DNA from: Bifidobacterium commune
GTDB lineage: Bacteria > Actinomycetota > Actinomycetes > Actinomycetales > Bifidobacteriaceae
DNA length: 64,000 nt
NCBI RefSeq assembly: GCF_900094885.1
Contig: NZ_FMBL01000001.1
Span: 276,867 to 340,866, forward strand
Reading direction: 5' to 3'
The stretch's first letter is position 1. Every line of letters starts with the position of its first letter. Below, one piece after another: positions 48,858 to 59,523 of the stretch. The notes below the pieces were generated by a model, which searched no databases, was not told where the DNA came from, and worked only from the letters and a program-made list of their open reading frames with translations. A program made the translations under genes and the position numbers.

Positions 48858-50081
48858 GTGACCAATTTACTGTTAGCCGTGATTTACATGGCTTTTATTT
48901 CTCTGGGTCTTCCTGACGCGCTGCTCGGCGCCGCCTGGCCGAGCATGCGTCCGCAGATGGGTGTACCGCTTTCATGGGTGGGCGGCATTTCGATGATTAT
49001 TTCGGCGGGAACTATCGTTTCCGCATTGTTGTCCGATCGGATGACGCTGCGTTTCGGCACTGGCAAACTTACTGCCGCTTCGGTCGGTTTGACGGCCGTT
49101 GCGCTGTTCGGCTTCTCTGTGGCCCCCAATTACTGGGTGCTTGCTCTGATTGCGATTCCTTATGGCCTTGGAGCCGGTGGAGTCGATGCGGCTTTGAACA
49201 ACTATGTGGCGATTCACTACGCAAGTCGACATATGAGCTGGCTACATTGCATGTGGGGTATTGGAGCCTCGGTGGGTCCCTATATCATGGGTTTTGCGCT
49301 TTCCAATGGACAAGGCTGGTCCTGGGGATACCGCTACATTTCCATCATTCAGATCGTGCTTACTGTGCTCATCGTCTTTTCCCTGCCCTTGTGGAAGGGT
49401 CGTCAAAGGGGTTCGGCGGCAGTTGGCACCGCTAAGGACGGGAGCGGGGATGACACAGCGAGCGGCGAAGAGAATGAGACCGCGGCCGTCAAGCCGTTGG
49501 GTGTCCGCGGAGTGTTGTCCATTCCAGGAGCCAAAGAGATTCTCGTGATGTTCTTCTGCTACTGTGCCATCGAAACCACATCCGGTTTGTGGGCATCGAG
49601 CTATATGGTCGACTATGATGGAATTAGTAAAGTTACCGCTGCCTCGCTGGCAAGTCTTTTCTACCTCGGTATTACTGCGGGTCGTGCGCTTAGTGGCTTC
49701 ATGACCATAAAGTTCGACGATCCCACGATGATTCGCATCGGACAGGTTGTTCTTGGCTTAGGTGTGCTCATCATGCTTTTGCCGCTGTCCGGTCACATCG
49801 CCACTGTTGTGGGTCTGGTGCTCATTGGTCTAGGATGTGCGCCGATTTATCCGTGTGTTATCCACTCCACTCCCATTTACTTCGGTGCGGAACGTTCCCA
49901 AGCGATTGTCGGGGTGCAGATGGCTTGTGCATACGCCGGTTCACTGGCGATGCCCCCCTTGTTCGGACTGCTTGCCGAGCATATTTCGATTGCTTTGTAT
50001 CCATGGTATTTGCTGGTGTTGTTGGCTCTGATGGTGGTGATGCACAAGATGCTTCGACATAAGGTCGGGAACAAGGTCTGA
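48858..50081 (+). CDS. MFS transporter, FucP/sugar-permease-like
   Basis: A 407-residue membrane protein with about 12 hydrophobic helices and a charged central loop (residues about 180-215). GTG 48858 follows AAGGAGCTGTT. The N-terminal pattern (MAFISLGLPDALLGAAWPSM, YGLGAGGVDAALNNYVA) matches MFS proteins related to fucose permease and those often annotated as sugar MFS transporters. The substrate cannot be inferred: no glycosidase or regulator gene is next to it. Confidence 0.85.
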   Translation: MTNLLLAVIYMAFISLGLPDALLGAAWPSMRPQMGVPLSWVGGISMIISAGTIVSALLSDRMTLRFGTGKLTAASVGLTAVALFGFSVAPNYWVLALIAIPYGLGAGGVDAALNNYVAIHYASRHMSWLHCMWGIGASVGPYIMGFALSNGQGWSWGYRYISIIQIVLTVLIVFSLPLWKGRQRGSAAVGTAKDGSGDDTASGEENETAAVKPLGVRGVLSIPGAKEILVMFFCYCAIETTSGLWASSYMVDYDGISKVTAASLASLFYLGITAGRALSGFMTIKFDDPTMIRIGQVVLGLGVLIMLLPLSGHIATVVGLVLIGLGCAPIYPCVIHSTPIYFGAERSQAIVGVQMACAYAGSLAMPPLFGLLAEHISIALYPWYLLVLLALMVVMHKMLRHKVGNKV

Positions 50082-50124
50082 TGTCCGATCGTCGACGTCC
50101 TTAGAGGGGGCAATAATCGAACAT

Positions 50125-53100
50125 ATGTACGAATGCCTGGACCTGTTTTCATTGCCTACAAAGACGTGGTTCAGGCATGCGTTTTCTGCACCGACAAACG
50201 CTCAGCAGCAGGCTTGGCCACATATCAAGGCTGCTCAGAACGTCCTCGTTGTCGCACCCACTGGTTCGGGTAAGACCTTGACTGCTTTCCTTGCGGCAAT
50301 AGATGGGTTGATGGTTAACGATTCTGACAGGCATAATGTCGGTGGAGCTGAACCCTCCGTGGGCAAACGCGGCGTTACCGTTCTATATGTTTCGCCATTG
50401 AAGGCGCTTGGATCTGACGTGGAACGCAATCTTCGTGTTCCTCTGGAAGGCATCGCCGCTGAATGCGACTCAATGGGGATTGCTCGTCCTGACATCGATG
50501 TGGCCATTCGTTCAGGCGACACTACGCCCAAGGAACGTCGACGCATTGCTGCGCATCCGCCAGACATCCTCATCACCACTCCCGAATCGCTGTATTTGCT
50601 GCTGACTTCACAGGCGAGACATATTCTCAAGAAAGTACAGACGGTTATCATCGATGAAGTGCACGCGCTCGCGGACACCAAACGCGGAGCGCATTTGGCT
50701 CTGAGTCTGGAACGGATCGATGCATTAACTGAGCGGAAGGTGCAGCGTATAGGACTTTCTGCCACAGTCAACCCAGCGAAAGAAGCCGCGTTCTTTTTGG
50801 GTGGTGACCAGCAGGTCAGCATTGTTGATGCTTCCGACTCTGCGCGTATGGACTTGAAAATCGTTGAACCCGTCGCTGATATGGCAGCATTGGCCAATTC
50901 CGTGGTTGATGAGGGTGGATTTCGCTCGGGCATTTCTCCTTCTGGTTCTTGCGCTGAGGACTCTGACACCAATAGTGCAGCGGGTGTCTCAACATTTGAA
51001 CGTGGTGATGATGCTGCGGCTGCCTCACACTCGATCTGGCCGGCGGTTGAGCGCAGCATACTCGACGAAATTCTGAGTCATCATAGTACGCTGGTATTCG
51101 TCAACTCCCGTGGCTTGGCCGAACGGTTGACTGCACGTCTCAATGATCTTTATGTCCAAACAGAATGTGGCGCACCGGTCGGTAACCGGTCTTATGGAAA
51201 AGGTAGGCATTATGATTCCGTCATCGGCTCCTCCTCATCGCTGGTAGGCTCGCATCCGCGCAGCGAGACCATTGCCATGGCCCACCATGGTTCTGTTTCT
51301 AAGGAACGACGCAAGGTTATCGAGAATGATTTGAAGCATGGACGTTTGCGTTGTGTGGTTGCCACGAGCAGTCTGGAACTTGGTATCGATATGGGTGCAG
51401 TAGACATGGTCATTCAGATTGCGCCGCCGCTGTCTGTTTCGTCTGGTCTTCAGCGCGTCGGCAGAGCGGATCATCGGGTTGGTGGCACTTCTCACGCATT
51501 GTTCTATCCTTTGACCCGTCAGGAACTGATGACCTCCGCTGCCACAGTGGAGTGCATGAGAGACGGTCGTATTGAGCCTTTATCGATACGGCACAATCCT
51601 TTGGATATTTTGGCGCAGCAGACGGTTGCGGCTGTAGCCATGGACGATTGGCGTGTCGACGATTGGTATGCTTCGGTTCGTCGCACTGCGCCTTTTGCTG
51701 ATCTTTCGCGTTCCATGTTCGACAATGTCATCGGCATGTTGACCGGAGGTTACGATTCCGAAGAGTTTTCGGCATTCCGGCCTCCGCTGCAGCTTAATGG
51801 CGATCAAGGACTGCTGTCTGCACGTCCCGGAGCTCAACGGCTCGCTGTCACCAGCGGTGGAACGATTCCCGACCGAGGTACCTATAGTGTCGTCTTGCCG
51901 GAAGCGGATGTCGGTTCGGGGCGCAAGAAGGTTGGGGAGCTTGACGAGGAGATGGTCTATGAGTCCCGTGTCGGAGATGTCATTACACTAGGTACTTCGA
52001 CTTGGCAGATCAATGAGATTACCGATGACCGCGTAGTTGTTACCCCTGCCCCAGGTCGTACCGCGCGCTTGCCATTCTGGCATGGGGAGGGATCCGGAAG
52101 GGATGCTGGTTTCGGTGCGCTGCTCGGGGCTTTCACGCGGGATATGGGCAATGGCTTGATATCGGCATTGTCCCAGGTCTCCAAGCAATGTACATCTGGT
52201 GTCATTGATGTATCTGCAGCCGATGAGTCATTCACCGGTTCTGGCATTGACGAGGACGTAGATTCGTTTGAACATATTGATTCACGCAAGACTATAGGTT
52301 CGAAGATTGTTGACGGTGAGGAGTGGGGAAAGGGTGACGTCCCTTGTTTCAATGCCGCTGTGGAACGTCGCCTGAGAAGCAATGGCTTAGACGACAATGG
52401 TCTGAGCAATCTTGCTGGTCTACTTGCCGAGCAGATGGGGGCCACGGGGGTACTGCCCACTGATAAAACCATTGTCATCGAGCGTTGTCGGGATGAAGAA
52501 GGCGACTGGCGTATCATCATGCACTCGCCGTATGGCAGACGTGTGCATGAGCCTTGGGCGTTGGCCGTTGCCAATCGCCTCAAGCGAAGGTTTGGCTTCG
52601 ACGGTCAAACCTTCGCCGCTGACGATGGCATCGTGGTTCGCTTGCCTGAGCAGGATAGTCGGCTTTCTGCTGCCGATCTGTTCCTGTTTGATGCAGAAGA
52701 ACTGTTGCGAGATGTGGAGGAGGGGATCGGCGATTCGGTGCTCTTCGCCACCAGATTCCGAGAATGTGCCGCACGCTCGCTTTATATGCCCAGGATGAAT
52801 CCCGGCAAACGAGTTCCGCTGTGGCAGCAGCGCCTGCGCGCCTCCGAACTGTTGGCTGCGGCAAAGACGCAACATAATTTCCCGTTGGTTTTGGAAACTG
52901 CTCGGGAATGCCTTCAGGATGTTTACGATTTACCCGCATTGAAACGTTTGATGACCGATATCGATGGGCAGAAAATCGAGGTTCGTGATGTAACAACGCA
53001 GAGTCCGTCACCTTTCGCGCAAAACCTACTTTTTGGTTTCGTGGGGTCGGTCATGTACGATTACGATGCTCCGCAAGCGGAACGTCGTGCGTCGCTGCTC

Positions 53101-55023
53101 TCGATGGATCCTGAAGTGCTCGAAGAGCTTCTGGGAAGTGATCATGTTGTTGATGTGCTTGACCCGGAAGCTGTGGCTCAGGTTGAGGAGGAACTGCGTC
53201 AGCGGCGGTTCTGGAATGAATTGGATCCGGATGACGTATCTGGTCGAATAATGCGATTCTGTAAAACACATGGTCCTTTCAATGCTGATGAGGTCGTCAA
53301 AGAGCTGGGCTTGGACTCAGCCACAGTGGTTCATGAACTGGATGATCTCACGGCCCGTGGCTTACTGATGACTGGTTCGTTCGTTAAGGGACTCGGGGGG
53401 CTGCAATATCTGCATCGAGAAGTATTCCGGCGTATGCGTTCGCGCTCAAGGACGTTGACCAATAAATCCCTGAAACCGGTTAGTGCAGAAACATATCAAT
53501 CTTGGCTTTTGGCACGGCAGGGCATCGGTTTGACAGCCAATGAAGAAGGATTCGAGCAGGTTGGTCTCATTGGAGGGCAATCGACGGGTACCGTGGACTC
53601 AATGCAAGGTCAAGCGATCGAAATTGTATCTTCATCTCCTCGGGCCAAAGGTCAACGCCTTGCCGGAGTGAATGGGTTGCTTAGGGTCATCGGACAACTG
53701 GAGGGGATGCCCTTGCCGGCGGCGATGTGGGAATCTTCAGTGTTTCCTGCTAGGGTGCCGGACTTTTCGCCACCCATGCTCGATGAGTTGCTTGCTGCCG
53801 GCGAAGTGGTCTGGGTGGGATCCAAGGATGAGGGTGCAACGACTGGTACTGAGTCGGCAATGAAACCAGGTAAGATCGCTTTTTATTGTTCAGATTCGCC
53901 GTTGCTTGGCGATACCGAGAAAGATGAGAACCGTAACGATAACGGAATAATGGCCGCGTTGTATTCCGGTGGGTCCTATCGTGCGGACCAATTGGAACAT
54001 CAATGGCGACTTGCGGCTGGCAATCAGCCGCAGGAAGTCGTGAATCCGTTAACAGGTGAGGTAAAGGTGTCGTCTACTGACGATGAGGCTTTTGAGCGTG
54101 GCGTATGGTCATCGGTATGGCAGGGGAGTCTTACCAATTCCTCGTTTGCACCAGTCAGAGCCTTAATTCAGGACGGCAATCAAGTTCAGGGAGTCGGCCG
54201 TGTGCAGGGTCGCTCAACGACATTACGCCGGCGTTTCTATGCAAGGCCGCGTGTAGAGCGTCGACCTCAACTGCCGCAAACGCTTGCAGGGTTGTGGTCG
54301 GCTGTGGTTCCAAGAGACGTGGTAGGTGCGGAGCAAAGGGCTGTTTCACAAGTCGAAACACTTATCGAACGTTACGGTATCATCGCTCCGCCATTGATGG
54401 ATATGGATTCCACGCCGTTGAGCTTTTCAAATATCTATCCCGTGCTCAAACAGATGGAAGCGTCCGGTGTGTTGGTGCGGGGTATGTTCGTTCGTGGTCT
54501 GTCGGCGGCTCAGTTTGCAGAACGTGACACTGTCGACCAATTACGGCAGTGGCGGACACAGGATGCTCCGCTTGCAGTGGCCTTGGACGCTGCAGATCCG
54601 GCAAGTCTTGCCGGTGCTGCTGTTGCGTGGCCTGAGGTGCGAATTGAACCGAACAGGGTAAGGGCGAGTGAAGATGTCGCCGGTTCGAATCGCGTGCGGA
54701 CTCATGGCAAATCGCCGCGTCCAACGCGCAAAGTCGGTTCGATGACTGTATTCATCGAAGGCAAGCCCGGCGTGTATGCCGCTGTTTCCAGCCACCACCT
54801 CATTTGTTTTGATGTCACTGATTTCGAACTGCAGCGTGCGTTCACCCATCTGGCTAATACATTGCGTGCACAGTATGAATCGTTGTGGCGCAATGAAAAT
54901 CGACGTGGAAATGTGACATTTCGGGACGTGAACGGTGAGGCTTTGTCACCTTCTAATCATTATGCACAGCTGTTGCGTGCCGCCGGTTTTACCCCTTCTC
55001 CGCAGGGCATGAGACTGTATTGA
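50125..55023 (+). CDS. lhr: Lhr-family ATP-dependent helicase
   Basis: A 1632-residue superfamily 2 helicase of the long Lhr type. Motifs: Q-motif region, Walker A APTGSGKTLTAF (about 44), DEVH in VIIDEVHALAD (about 175), SATVNPAKEA (motif III), SSLELGIDMG and QRVGRADHRVGG (motifs V and VI). Two stretches (about 290-300 and 345-380) are Ser/Gly-rich insertions between motor lobes. The large C-terminal half contains the Lhr winged-helix and beta-barrel region (FRRMRSRSRTLTNK; ALIQDGNQVQGVGRVQGR). Mycobacterial Lhr unwinds RNA-DNA hybrids and is induced by DNA damage. It ends convergent with parC. Confidence 0.95.
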   Translation: MYECLDLFSLPTKTWFRHAFSAPTNAQQQAWPHIKAAQNVLVVAPTGSGKTLTAFLAAIDGLMVNDSDRHNVGGAEPSVGKRGVTVLYVSPLKALGSDVERNLRVPLEGIAAECDSMGIARPDIDVAIRSGDTTPKERRRIAAHPPDILITTPESLYLLLTSQARHILKKVQTVIIDEVHALADTKRGAHLALSLERIDALTERKVQRIGLSATVNPAKEAAFFLGGDQQVSIVDASDSARMDLKIVEPVADMAALANSVVDEGGFRSGISPSGSCAEDSDTNSAAGVSTFERGDDAAAASHSIWPAVERSILDEILSHHSTLVFVNSRGLAERLTARLNDLYVQTECGAPVGNRSYGKGRHYDSVIGSSSSLVGSHPRSETIAMAHHGSVSKERRKVIENDLKHGRLRCVVATSSLELGIDMGAVDMVIQIAPPLSVSSGLQRVGRADHRVGGTSHALFYPLTRQELMTSAATVECMRDGRIEPLSIRHNPLDILAQQTVAAVAMDDWRVDDWYASVRRTAPFADLSRSMFDNVIGMLTGGYDSEEFSAFRPPLQLNGDQGLLSARPGAQRLAVTSGGTIPDRGTYSVVLPEADVGSGRKKVGELDEEMVYESRVGDVITLGTSTWQINEITDDRVVVTPAPGRTARLPFWHGEGSGRDAGFGALLGAFTRDMGNGLISALSQVSKQCTSGVIDVSAADESFTGSGIDEDVDSFEHIDSRKTIGSKIVDGEEWGKGDVPCFNAAVERRLRSNGLDDNGLSNLAGLLAEQMGATGVLPTDKTIVIERCRDEEGDWRIIMHSPYGRRVHEPWALAVANRLKRRFGFDGQTFAADDGIVVRLPEQDSRLSAADLFLFDAEELLRDVEEGIGDSVLFATRFRECAARSLYMPRMNPGKRVPLWQQRLRASELLAAAKTQHNFPLVLETARECLQDVYDLPALKRLMTDIDGQKIEVRDVTTQSPSPFAQNLLFGFVGSVMYDYDAPQAERRASLLSMDPEVLEELLGSDHVVDVLDPEAVAQVEEELRQRRFWNELDPDDVSGRIMRFCKTHGPFNADEVVKELGLDSATVVHELDDLTARGLLMTGSFVKGLGGLQYLHREVFRRMRSRSRTLTNKSLKPVSAETYQSWLLARQGIGLTANEEGFEQVGLIGGQSTGTVDSMQGQAIEIVSSSPRAKGQRLAGVNGLLRVIGQLEGMPLPAAMWESSVFPARVPDFSPPMLDELLAAGEVVWVGSKDEGATTGTESAMKPGKIAFYCSDSPLLGDTEKDENRNDNGIMAALYSGGSYRADQLEHQWRLAAGNQPQEVVNPLTGEVKVSSTDDEAFERGVWSSVWQGSLTNSSFAPVRALIQDGNQVQGVGRVQGRSTTLRRRFYARPRVERRPQLPQTLAGLWSAVVPRDVVGAEQRAVSQVETLIERYGIIAPPLMDMDSTPLSFSNIYPVLKQMEASGVLVRGMFVRGLSAAQFAERDTVDQLRQWRTQDAPLAVALDAADPASLAGAAVAWPEVRIEPNRVRASEDVAGSNRVRTHGKSPRPTRKVGSMTVFIEGKPGVYAAVSSHHLICFDVTDFELQRAFTHLANTLRAQYESLWRNENRRGNVTFRDVNGEALSPSNHYAQLLRAAGFTPSPQGMRLY

Positions 55024-55164
55024 TAGACTCGTCGATGAGATGATCGAAGAAAACGATCGGCAATGGTATCTCAGCATCGCAAATGTCGTATATCCTGCTT
55101 CTCCTATGAGAAAATCCAAAGAAACGACGTGAAATATGATCTAGCCAGCGCAAATGATGGTTCA

Positions 55165-55229
55165 TACAGCCAGAAGTCAACAGAAATCACTAAAAGGAAT
55201 CAGCCATATTTCTGTTGACCTCGGCTGTA
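55165..55229. repeat. 22-bp imperfect inverted repeat between lhr and parC
   Basis: TACAGCCAGAAGTCAACAGA... (55165-55187) and its near-exact reverse complement at 55208-55229 (one single-base indel, two mismatches) flank 20 bases. This could be a terminator for lhr or a remnant of a small inverted-repeat element. Confidence 0.65.
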
Positions 55230-55242
55230 CGACATGAAGTCG

Positions 55243-55316
55243 GACAGTGCCATTAAACGCATGAATGAACGGAGTCCAACGTACTTGGTCCGTCCATTCA
55301 TGCGTTCAGCGCTGTC
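55243..55316. terminator. Long hairpin at the lhr/parC convergence
   Basis: GACAGTGC...AAACGCATGAATG pairs with CATTCATGCGTT...GCGCTGTC, with an inner CCAA/TTGG stem. A bidirectional terminator is likely; its right edge touches the parC stop. Confidence 0.65.
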
Positions 55317-58056
55317 AAGCCACGTATTCGATTGGTGCGGGTAGGTCGACTCCCGAGGCGTCGCGGCGCATATCGGGTTTCGGCAGTTCAACGGGCTGAC
55401 CGCTGGAAGTGCTTGCATAGAGCGGGTATGTGCCGATAGCTGCGCAGGTCAGAACATTCTGACCTTTGAGGAATCGCTGTGAACGTACACCACCGGTGCC
55501 ACGTCCCTTGGTTGGATACATCTCCAACGGAGTCACTTTGGCTGCTCCGGTTTCAGTGCCCGGCAGTGCCGCATCGTCGCCGGCAACTGTAAGAACTACG
55601 GCTCCGGAGGCGGAATACAAGCCGTTCTCGCCTTCATCGTAGGTCCAAGCAATCTTCCCCGCCGGTACCACATTGAAGGCGGCGACATGCTGTCCTTCGG
55701 ACAGTCTGATGCCGTTCATGCCACCAGCGGTGCGACCTTGCGGGCGCACCGCTTTGGCTTCGAAGGTTAGGAGTGAGGAATCCGAGGAAATGAAAACGAT
55801 ACGATCATCGTCGCTAGCTGGCGCCGCAAAGACGACCGTATCGCCGTCTTTCAGATCGATAATGGGCCAGGAGTCCATCGTGCTCGGAGATTCGCGGTTC
55901 CAGCGCTTGATGACGCCATTACGGGTACCGATTGCCAATGGGATATCGGATACGGATGTGCTTTGCGTATCGGCATCGCCGGTGCCGTCCGATTCTGTCT
56001 TGGCATTGTCGCCCATAGCAATGGCAGCTATGACATGCTCACCAGAAATCGGTTCGGTGCTGGTGGTCATCCCAAGCAGTTCGTCGGCATTAACACCGCC
56101 GGAAACATTCAAGTTTGCGTCCGCCGCAAGTGAGGGAAGGTCCGCAACATGGGCCAGAACCAATCGTCCTGCAGAGGTGATGAGTCCGTACGTCGACAAG
56201 GTGGTGCTGGCGAAGATGGATGCGATCTGGTCGTCGTGACTGCGCGTTCCATTCGTTTCTCTTGTCTGCCACAGATCCAAAGCATTCGGTGAAGTACGGG
56301 CGATAAGACCTGAGGCGCTGAGCATCACGGCACATGGTTCGTCTTCCAGTCGCAGCGCGGCTGCTGCTTCTTCGGTGTTGCCCACTTTTTTGGCTTTGTT
56401 GGCGGCTTCGACATCCTGTACTGCCTGTGAAACCGTATTTTCCACACGAATCGCTGCCAACGCAGAGGAGTCCGGGTTGGCAGCGATTTCCTCTACAGGG
56501 TTTGGACTCGAGGCAAGCGAACGTACTGGCGTGAGGCTTCCGTCTTCATGTCGCTCCAAAAGCACGGTACGACGGGGATCGCCCCACTTTTCTGCAGCTT
56601 CGTCCATCTCTTCGATGATGGTCTTGTCAAGACGTTCGCTGGAAGAGAGGATCGCATTAAGGACATCGATCTGCTTCTTCAAATCATCTTGCTCCGCTTC
56701 GAGTTCGAGGCGGCTCATTTTGGTGAGTCTACGCAGGCGCAGGTCAAGAATGTACTGTGCTTGAATTTCATCGAGATCAAAAACGGCCATTAGCCTTGTT
56801 TTTGCGGTATCCGCATTGTCCGATGTGCGAATGACCTGAATGACCTCGTCGATATCCACCAGCGCCAGCAGCAGTCCTTCGACCAAATGTAGCCGTTCCT
56901 GCGCCTTGTTCAAACGGAATTGTGTGCGTCGATGGACAACCGTTCTCCGGTGGTCCACCCAGACTTCCAGCATTTCCTTCAAGCCCATGGTGTGCGGTCG
57001 ACCGTTGACAAGCGCGACGTTGTTCATGGTGAAGTTGTCTTCAAGAGGCGTGTTCTTGAACAGCTGGGCGAGGACGGCATTGGGGTCGAAGCCTGTTTTG
57101 ATTTCGATGACGATGCGAGTGCCGTTGTGTCGGTCGGTCAAATCGATCGCACCCGAAACACCTTCAATCTTATGGTTCTTTACACCCTCCGAAATGCGCT
57201 CGAGCACATGTTCCGGTCCTACCATGAACGGCAGCTCGGTTACCACAATGGCTTTCTTGCGGGCAGTTACGTTTTCGATATGCGTGGCTGACCTGGTGGT
57301 TAGTGTCCCGCGTCCTGACTGGTAGGCGTTCTTGATACCGTCCCGACCTATGATGATGCCGCCGCTGGGCCAGTCCGGTCCTGGCACGTAGTCCATCAGT
57401 GCCTCGAGCGTGGCATCGGGATGCTTCATGAGGTATTTGGCCGCGGCCACCACTTCTCCGAGGTTGTGGGTGGCCATGTTGGTCGCCATGCCCACGGCTA
57501 TGCCCGAAGCTCCGTTAACCAGAAGGTTCGGTATTGCGGCCGGCAGCACGTCCGGCTCGTGGAGCTTGTTGTCGTAGTTGGGAGAGAAGTCGACGGTGTC
57601 TTCGTCGATGTTCGCGTTCATTCCGAGCGCTGCTGGGGCCAGTCGTGCCTCGGTATAGCGGGAAGCGGCTGGTCCGTCGTCAAGGGAGCCGAAATTGCCA
57701 TGTCCGTCGACCAGCGGTAACCGCATCGCAAAAGGCTGCGCAAGACGAACCATTGCTTCGTAAATCGATGAATCGCCGTGCGGGTGTAGCTTACCCATGA
57801 CCTCGCCGACGGCACGGGCTGACTTCATGTAGGGCCTGTCGGGAGTCAGATTCATCTGGCCCATCTGATAGATGATGCGTCGCTGCACCGGCTTCATTCC
57901 GTCTCTTGCATCCGGCAGTGCTCTTGCGTAAATCACCGAATAGGCATATTCGAGGAACGATTTGCTCATCTCGTCGTCGAGAGGGGTTTCGACGATGTTT
58001 TCCTTGACCGTGCGTGGGTCGTAGGAAGGTTTGGCCTGTTTGCGACGTTGAGCCAT
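55315..58056 (-). CDS. parC: DNA topoisomerase IV/gyrase-type subunit A
   Basis: ATG 58056 gives 913 residues with AGGAGTG upstream; the frame extends only four codons further to GTG 58068. N-terminal winged-helix domain with [20 protein letters not shown], the quinolone-resistance region [19 protein letters not shown], and catalytic Tyr134 in [12 protein letters not shown] coiled coil follows (about 380-460), then a C-terminal beta-pinwheel with a poorly conserved GyrA-box-like [12 protein letters not shown] instead of QRRGGKG, which favours ParC over GyrA. Its partner ParE is encoded at 46161-48605. It cleaves and passes DNA to decatenate chromosomes. Confidence 0.93.
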   Translation of the reverse strand: MAQRRKQAKPSYDPRTVKENIVETPLDDEMSKSFLEYAYSVIYARALPDARDGMKPVQRRIIYQMGQMNLTPDRPYMKSARAVGEVMGKLHPHGDSSIYEAMVRLAQPFAMRLPLVDGHGNFGSLDDGPAASRYTEARLAPAALGMNANIDEDTVDFSPNYDNKLHEPDVLPAAIPNLLVNGASGIAVGMATNMATHNLGEVVAAAKYLMKHPDATLEALMDYVPGPDWPSGGIIIGRDGIKNAYQSGRGTLTTRSATHIENVTARKKAIVVTELPFMVGPEHVLERISEGVKNHKIEGVSGAIDLTDRHNGTRIVIEIKTGFDPNAVLAQLFKNTPLEDNFTMNNVALVNGRPHTMGLKEMLEVWVDHRRTVVHRRTQFRLNKAQERLHLVEGLLLALVDIDEVIQVIRTSDNADTAKTRLMAVFDLDEIQAQYILDLRLRRLTKMSRLELEAEQDDLKKQIDVLNAILSSSERLDKTIIEEMDEAAEKWGDPRRTVLLERHEDGSLTPVRSLASSPNPVEEIAANPDSSALAAIRVENTVSQAVQDVEAANKAKKVGNTEEAAAALRLEDEPCAVMLSASGLIARTSPNALDLWQTRETNGTRSHDDQIASIFASTTLSTYGLITSAGRLVLAHVADLPSLAADANLNVSGGVNADELLGMTTSTEPISGEHVIAAIAMGDNAKTESDGTGDADTQSTSVSDIPLAIGTRNGVIKRWNRESPSTMDSWPIIDLKDGDTVVFAAPASDDDRIVFISSDSSLLTFEAKAVRPQGRTAGGMNGIRLSEGQHVAAFNVVPAGKIAWTYDEGENGLYSASGAVVLTVAGDDAALPGTETGAAKVTPLEMYPTKGRGTGGVRSQRFLKGQNVLTCAAIGTYPLYASTSSGQPVELPKPDMRRDASGVDLPAPIEYVA

Positions 58057-58166
58057 ACTGAACAGCACTCCTGATCTACGAAAAAAACAATCCTTTCCAT
58101 CATACCGTTGGCCCTCGTCCCTGCCTTTTGATTCATATTTCGGTGTGCGGTGATTGAATAAGAAGC

Positions 58167-59363
58167 ATGAGTGCAGAAGTTGAACCGATAAGTCAGTTGT
58201 TGGAATTCCGGCAGATTGATTCGTACGGCAGCGATCGTCATATCAGTGCGGTTCTCCCGGCGTTGAGCGCTGCTATCGGATATCCGATGGCGACCTCTGT
58301 TCACCCTGATCCGGAATCGACGAGAATCGCATTAGGTTTTCCTCGGGTCGATTCTGCCGTCGTCGTTTTGGTTGACGGCATGGGCTTCTGGAACTTGGCT
58401 ATGCGTGCCGGACATGCGCCATACCTGCGCAGTCTGATAAATCAGGAAAGAAATGCCAGTCCGATTGCCACGTGTACCCCCAGCACCACGCCCATAGTCA
58501 TGGGGGCTTTCGGCACCGGTACCTGTCCGGGCATGACAGGCATGACAGGCTTTACTCAGCGCAATGAGCAGACGGGACAGTTGGGACAGCTCATCAACTT
58601 CGCCGGTGCGCCGGAGCCTGAAGATTTGCAGAGACATCCCACCATTTTTGAGCGTTTGGAACGACAGGGCGCGAGGGTTACCAGTGTGGGATTGCCGAAA
58701 TTCGCCCATTCTGGTTTAACTCGAGCCGCGTTGCGTGGTGGGGAATATGTCGGTTCTCGACACGAGGATCTACGAGTGAGGGCCGCAATCAAGGCCGCGG
58801 CAAAACCGGGGCTTACATATTACTACGTTGAGGACGTCGATAAGACGGGACATCATCATGGCCCGTTCGGTGAACGTTGGGCGGCCGCTCTGGAAAACAC
58901 GGATAGACAGCTGCAGGCGTTGAAACGTGGATTGAAACCAGGAACCTTGATGGTTATCGTTGCCGATCATGGCATGGTGGAGGTTGAACCAAGCCGTCAA
59001 ATCGACATTGCTAATGAACCTGAGCTTGCCAGTGATGTCGCGTTGGTTGCGGGAGAGCCGCGAATGGTGATGCTTTACGTTGAGCATGACGCCGATGTGC
59101 AAGAGGTGGCGGCCCGCTGGCGTGGAAGATTGACCGACAACGCTGAGGTTCTTACTTGTGACGAGGCGATTGATCGTGGTCTTTACGGTGATGTCGAAGC
59201 GAGGGTCAGACCGTTTATCGGTGATGTCATCGTCTGTGCCAAAGAAACAGTCACCATCGTGGATTCGCGGAGCCAAAGTGAGGCGTCAATGAGCCTGCAG
59301 GGCGTTCATGGCTCATTGACTCGATTGGAATGCGAGATCCCTTGCCTTATTGATGTGGCATAG
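58167..59363 (+). CDS. Alkaline phosphatase-superfamily (nucleotide pyrophosphatase/phosphodiesterase) protein
   Basis: 398 residues. Metal-binding motifs of the family are visible: [12 protein letters not shown] (first Asp), a Thr-rich nucleophile region [28 protein letters not shown], and VADHGMVEV near the C-terminus. No signal peptide or membrane helix, so it is cytoplasmic in the predicted form. It is commonly found next to sepH in actinobacteria, as here. Natural substrate unknown. Confidence 0.88.
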   Translation: MSAEVEPISQLLEFRQIDSYGSDRHISAVLPALSAAIGYPMATSVHPDPESTRIALGFPRVDSAVVVLVDGMGFWNLAMRAGHAPYLRSLINQERNASPIATCTPSTTPIVMGAFGTGTCPGMTGMTGFTQRNEQTGQLGQLINFAGAPEPEDLQRHPTIFERLERQGARVTSVGLPKFAHSGLTRAALRGGEYVGSRHEDLRVRAAIKAAAKPGLTYYYVEDVDKTGHHHGPFGERWAAALENTDRQLQALKRGLKPGTLMVIVADHGMVEVEPSRQIDIANEPELASDVALVAGEPRMVMLYVEHDADVQEVAARWRGRLTDNAEVLTCDEAIDRGLYGDVEARVRPFIGDVIVCAKETVTIVDSRSQSEASMSLQGVHGSLTRLECEIPCLIDVA

Positions 59364-59523
59364 TTACTTGATTAAATTGCTGCATTGCTGTCATCGGGTG
59401 TAGGTCCTGTGCTCAGTGTTCACCACAGGTTTACTGCCTGACAAACACGTAGCGGTATGTGACGGCCGAGTTCGAGCCCTCATGCTTGTGGCATGGCGAG
59501 GTGAAGAGGGCTGGTGTGTTCGA

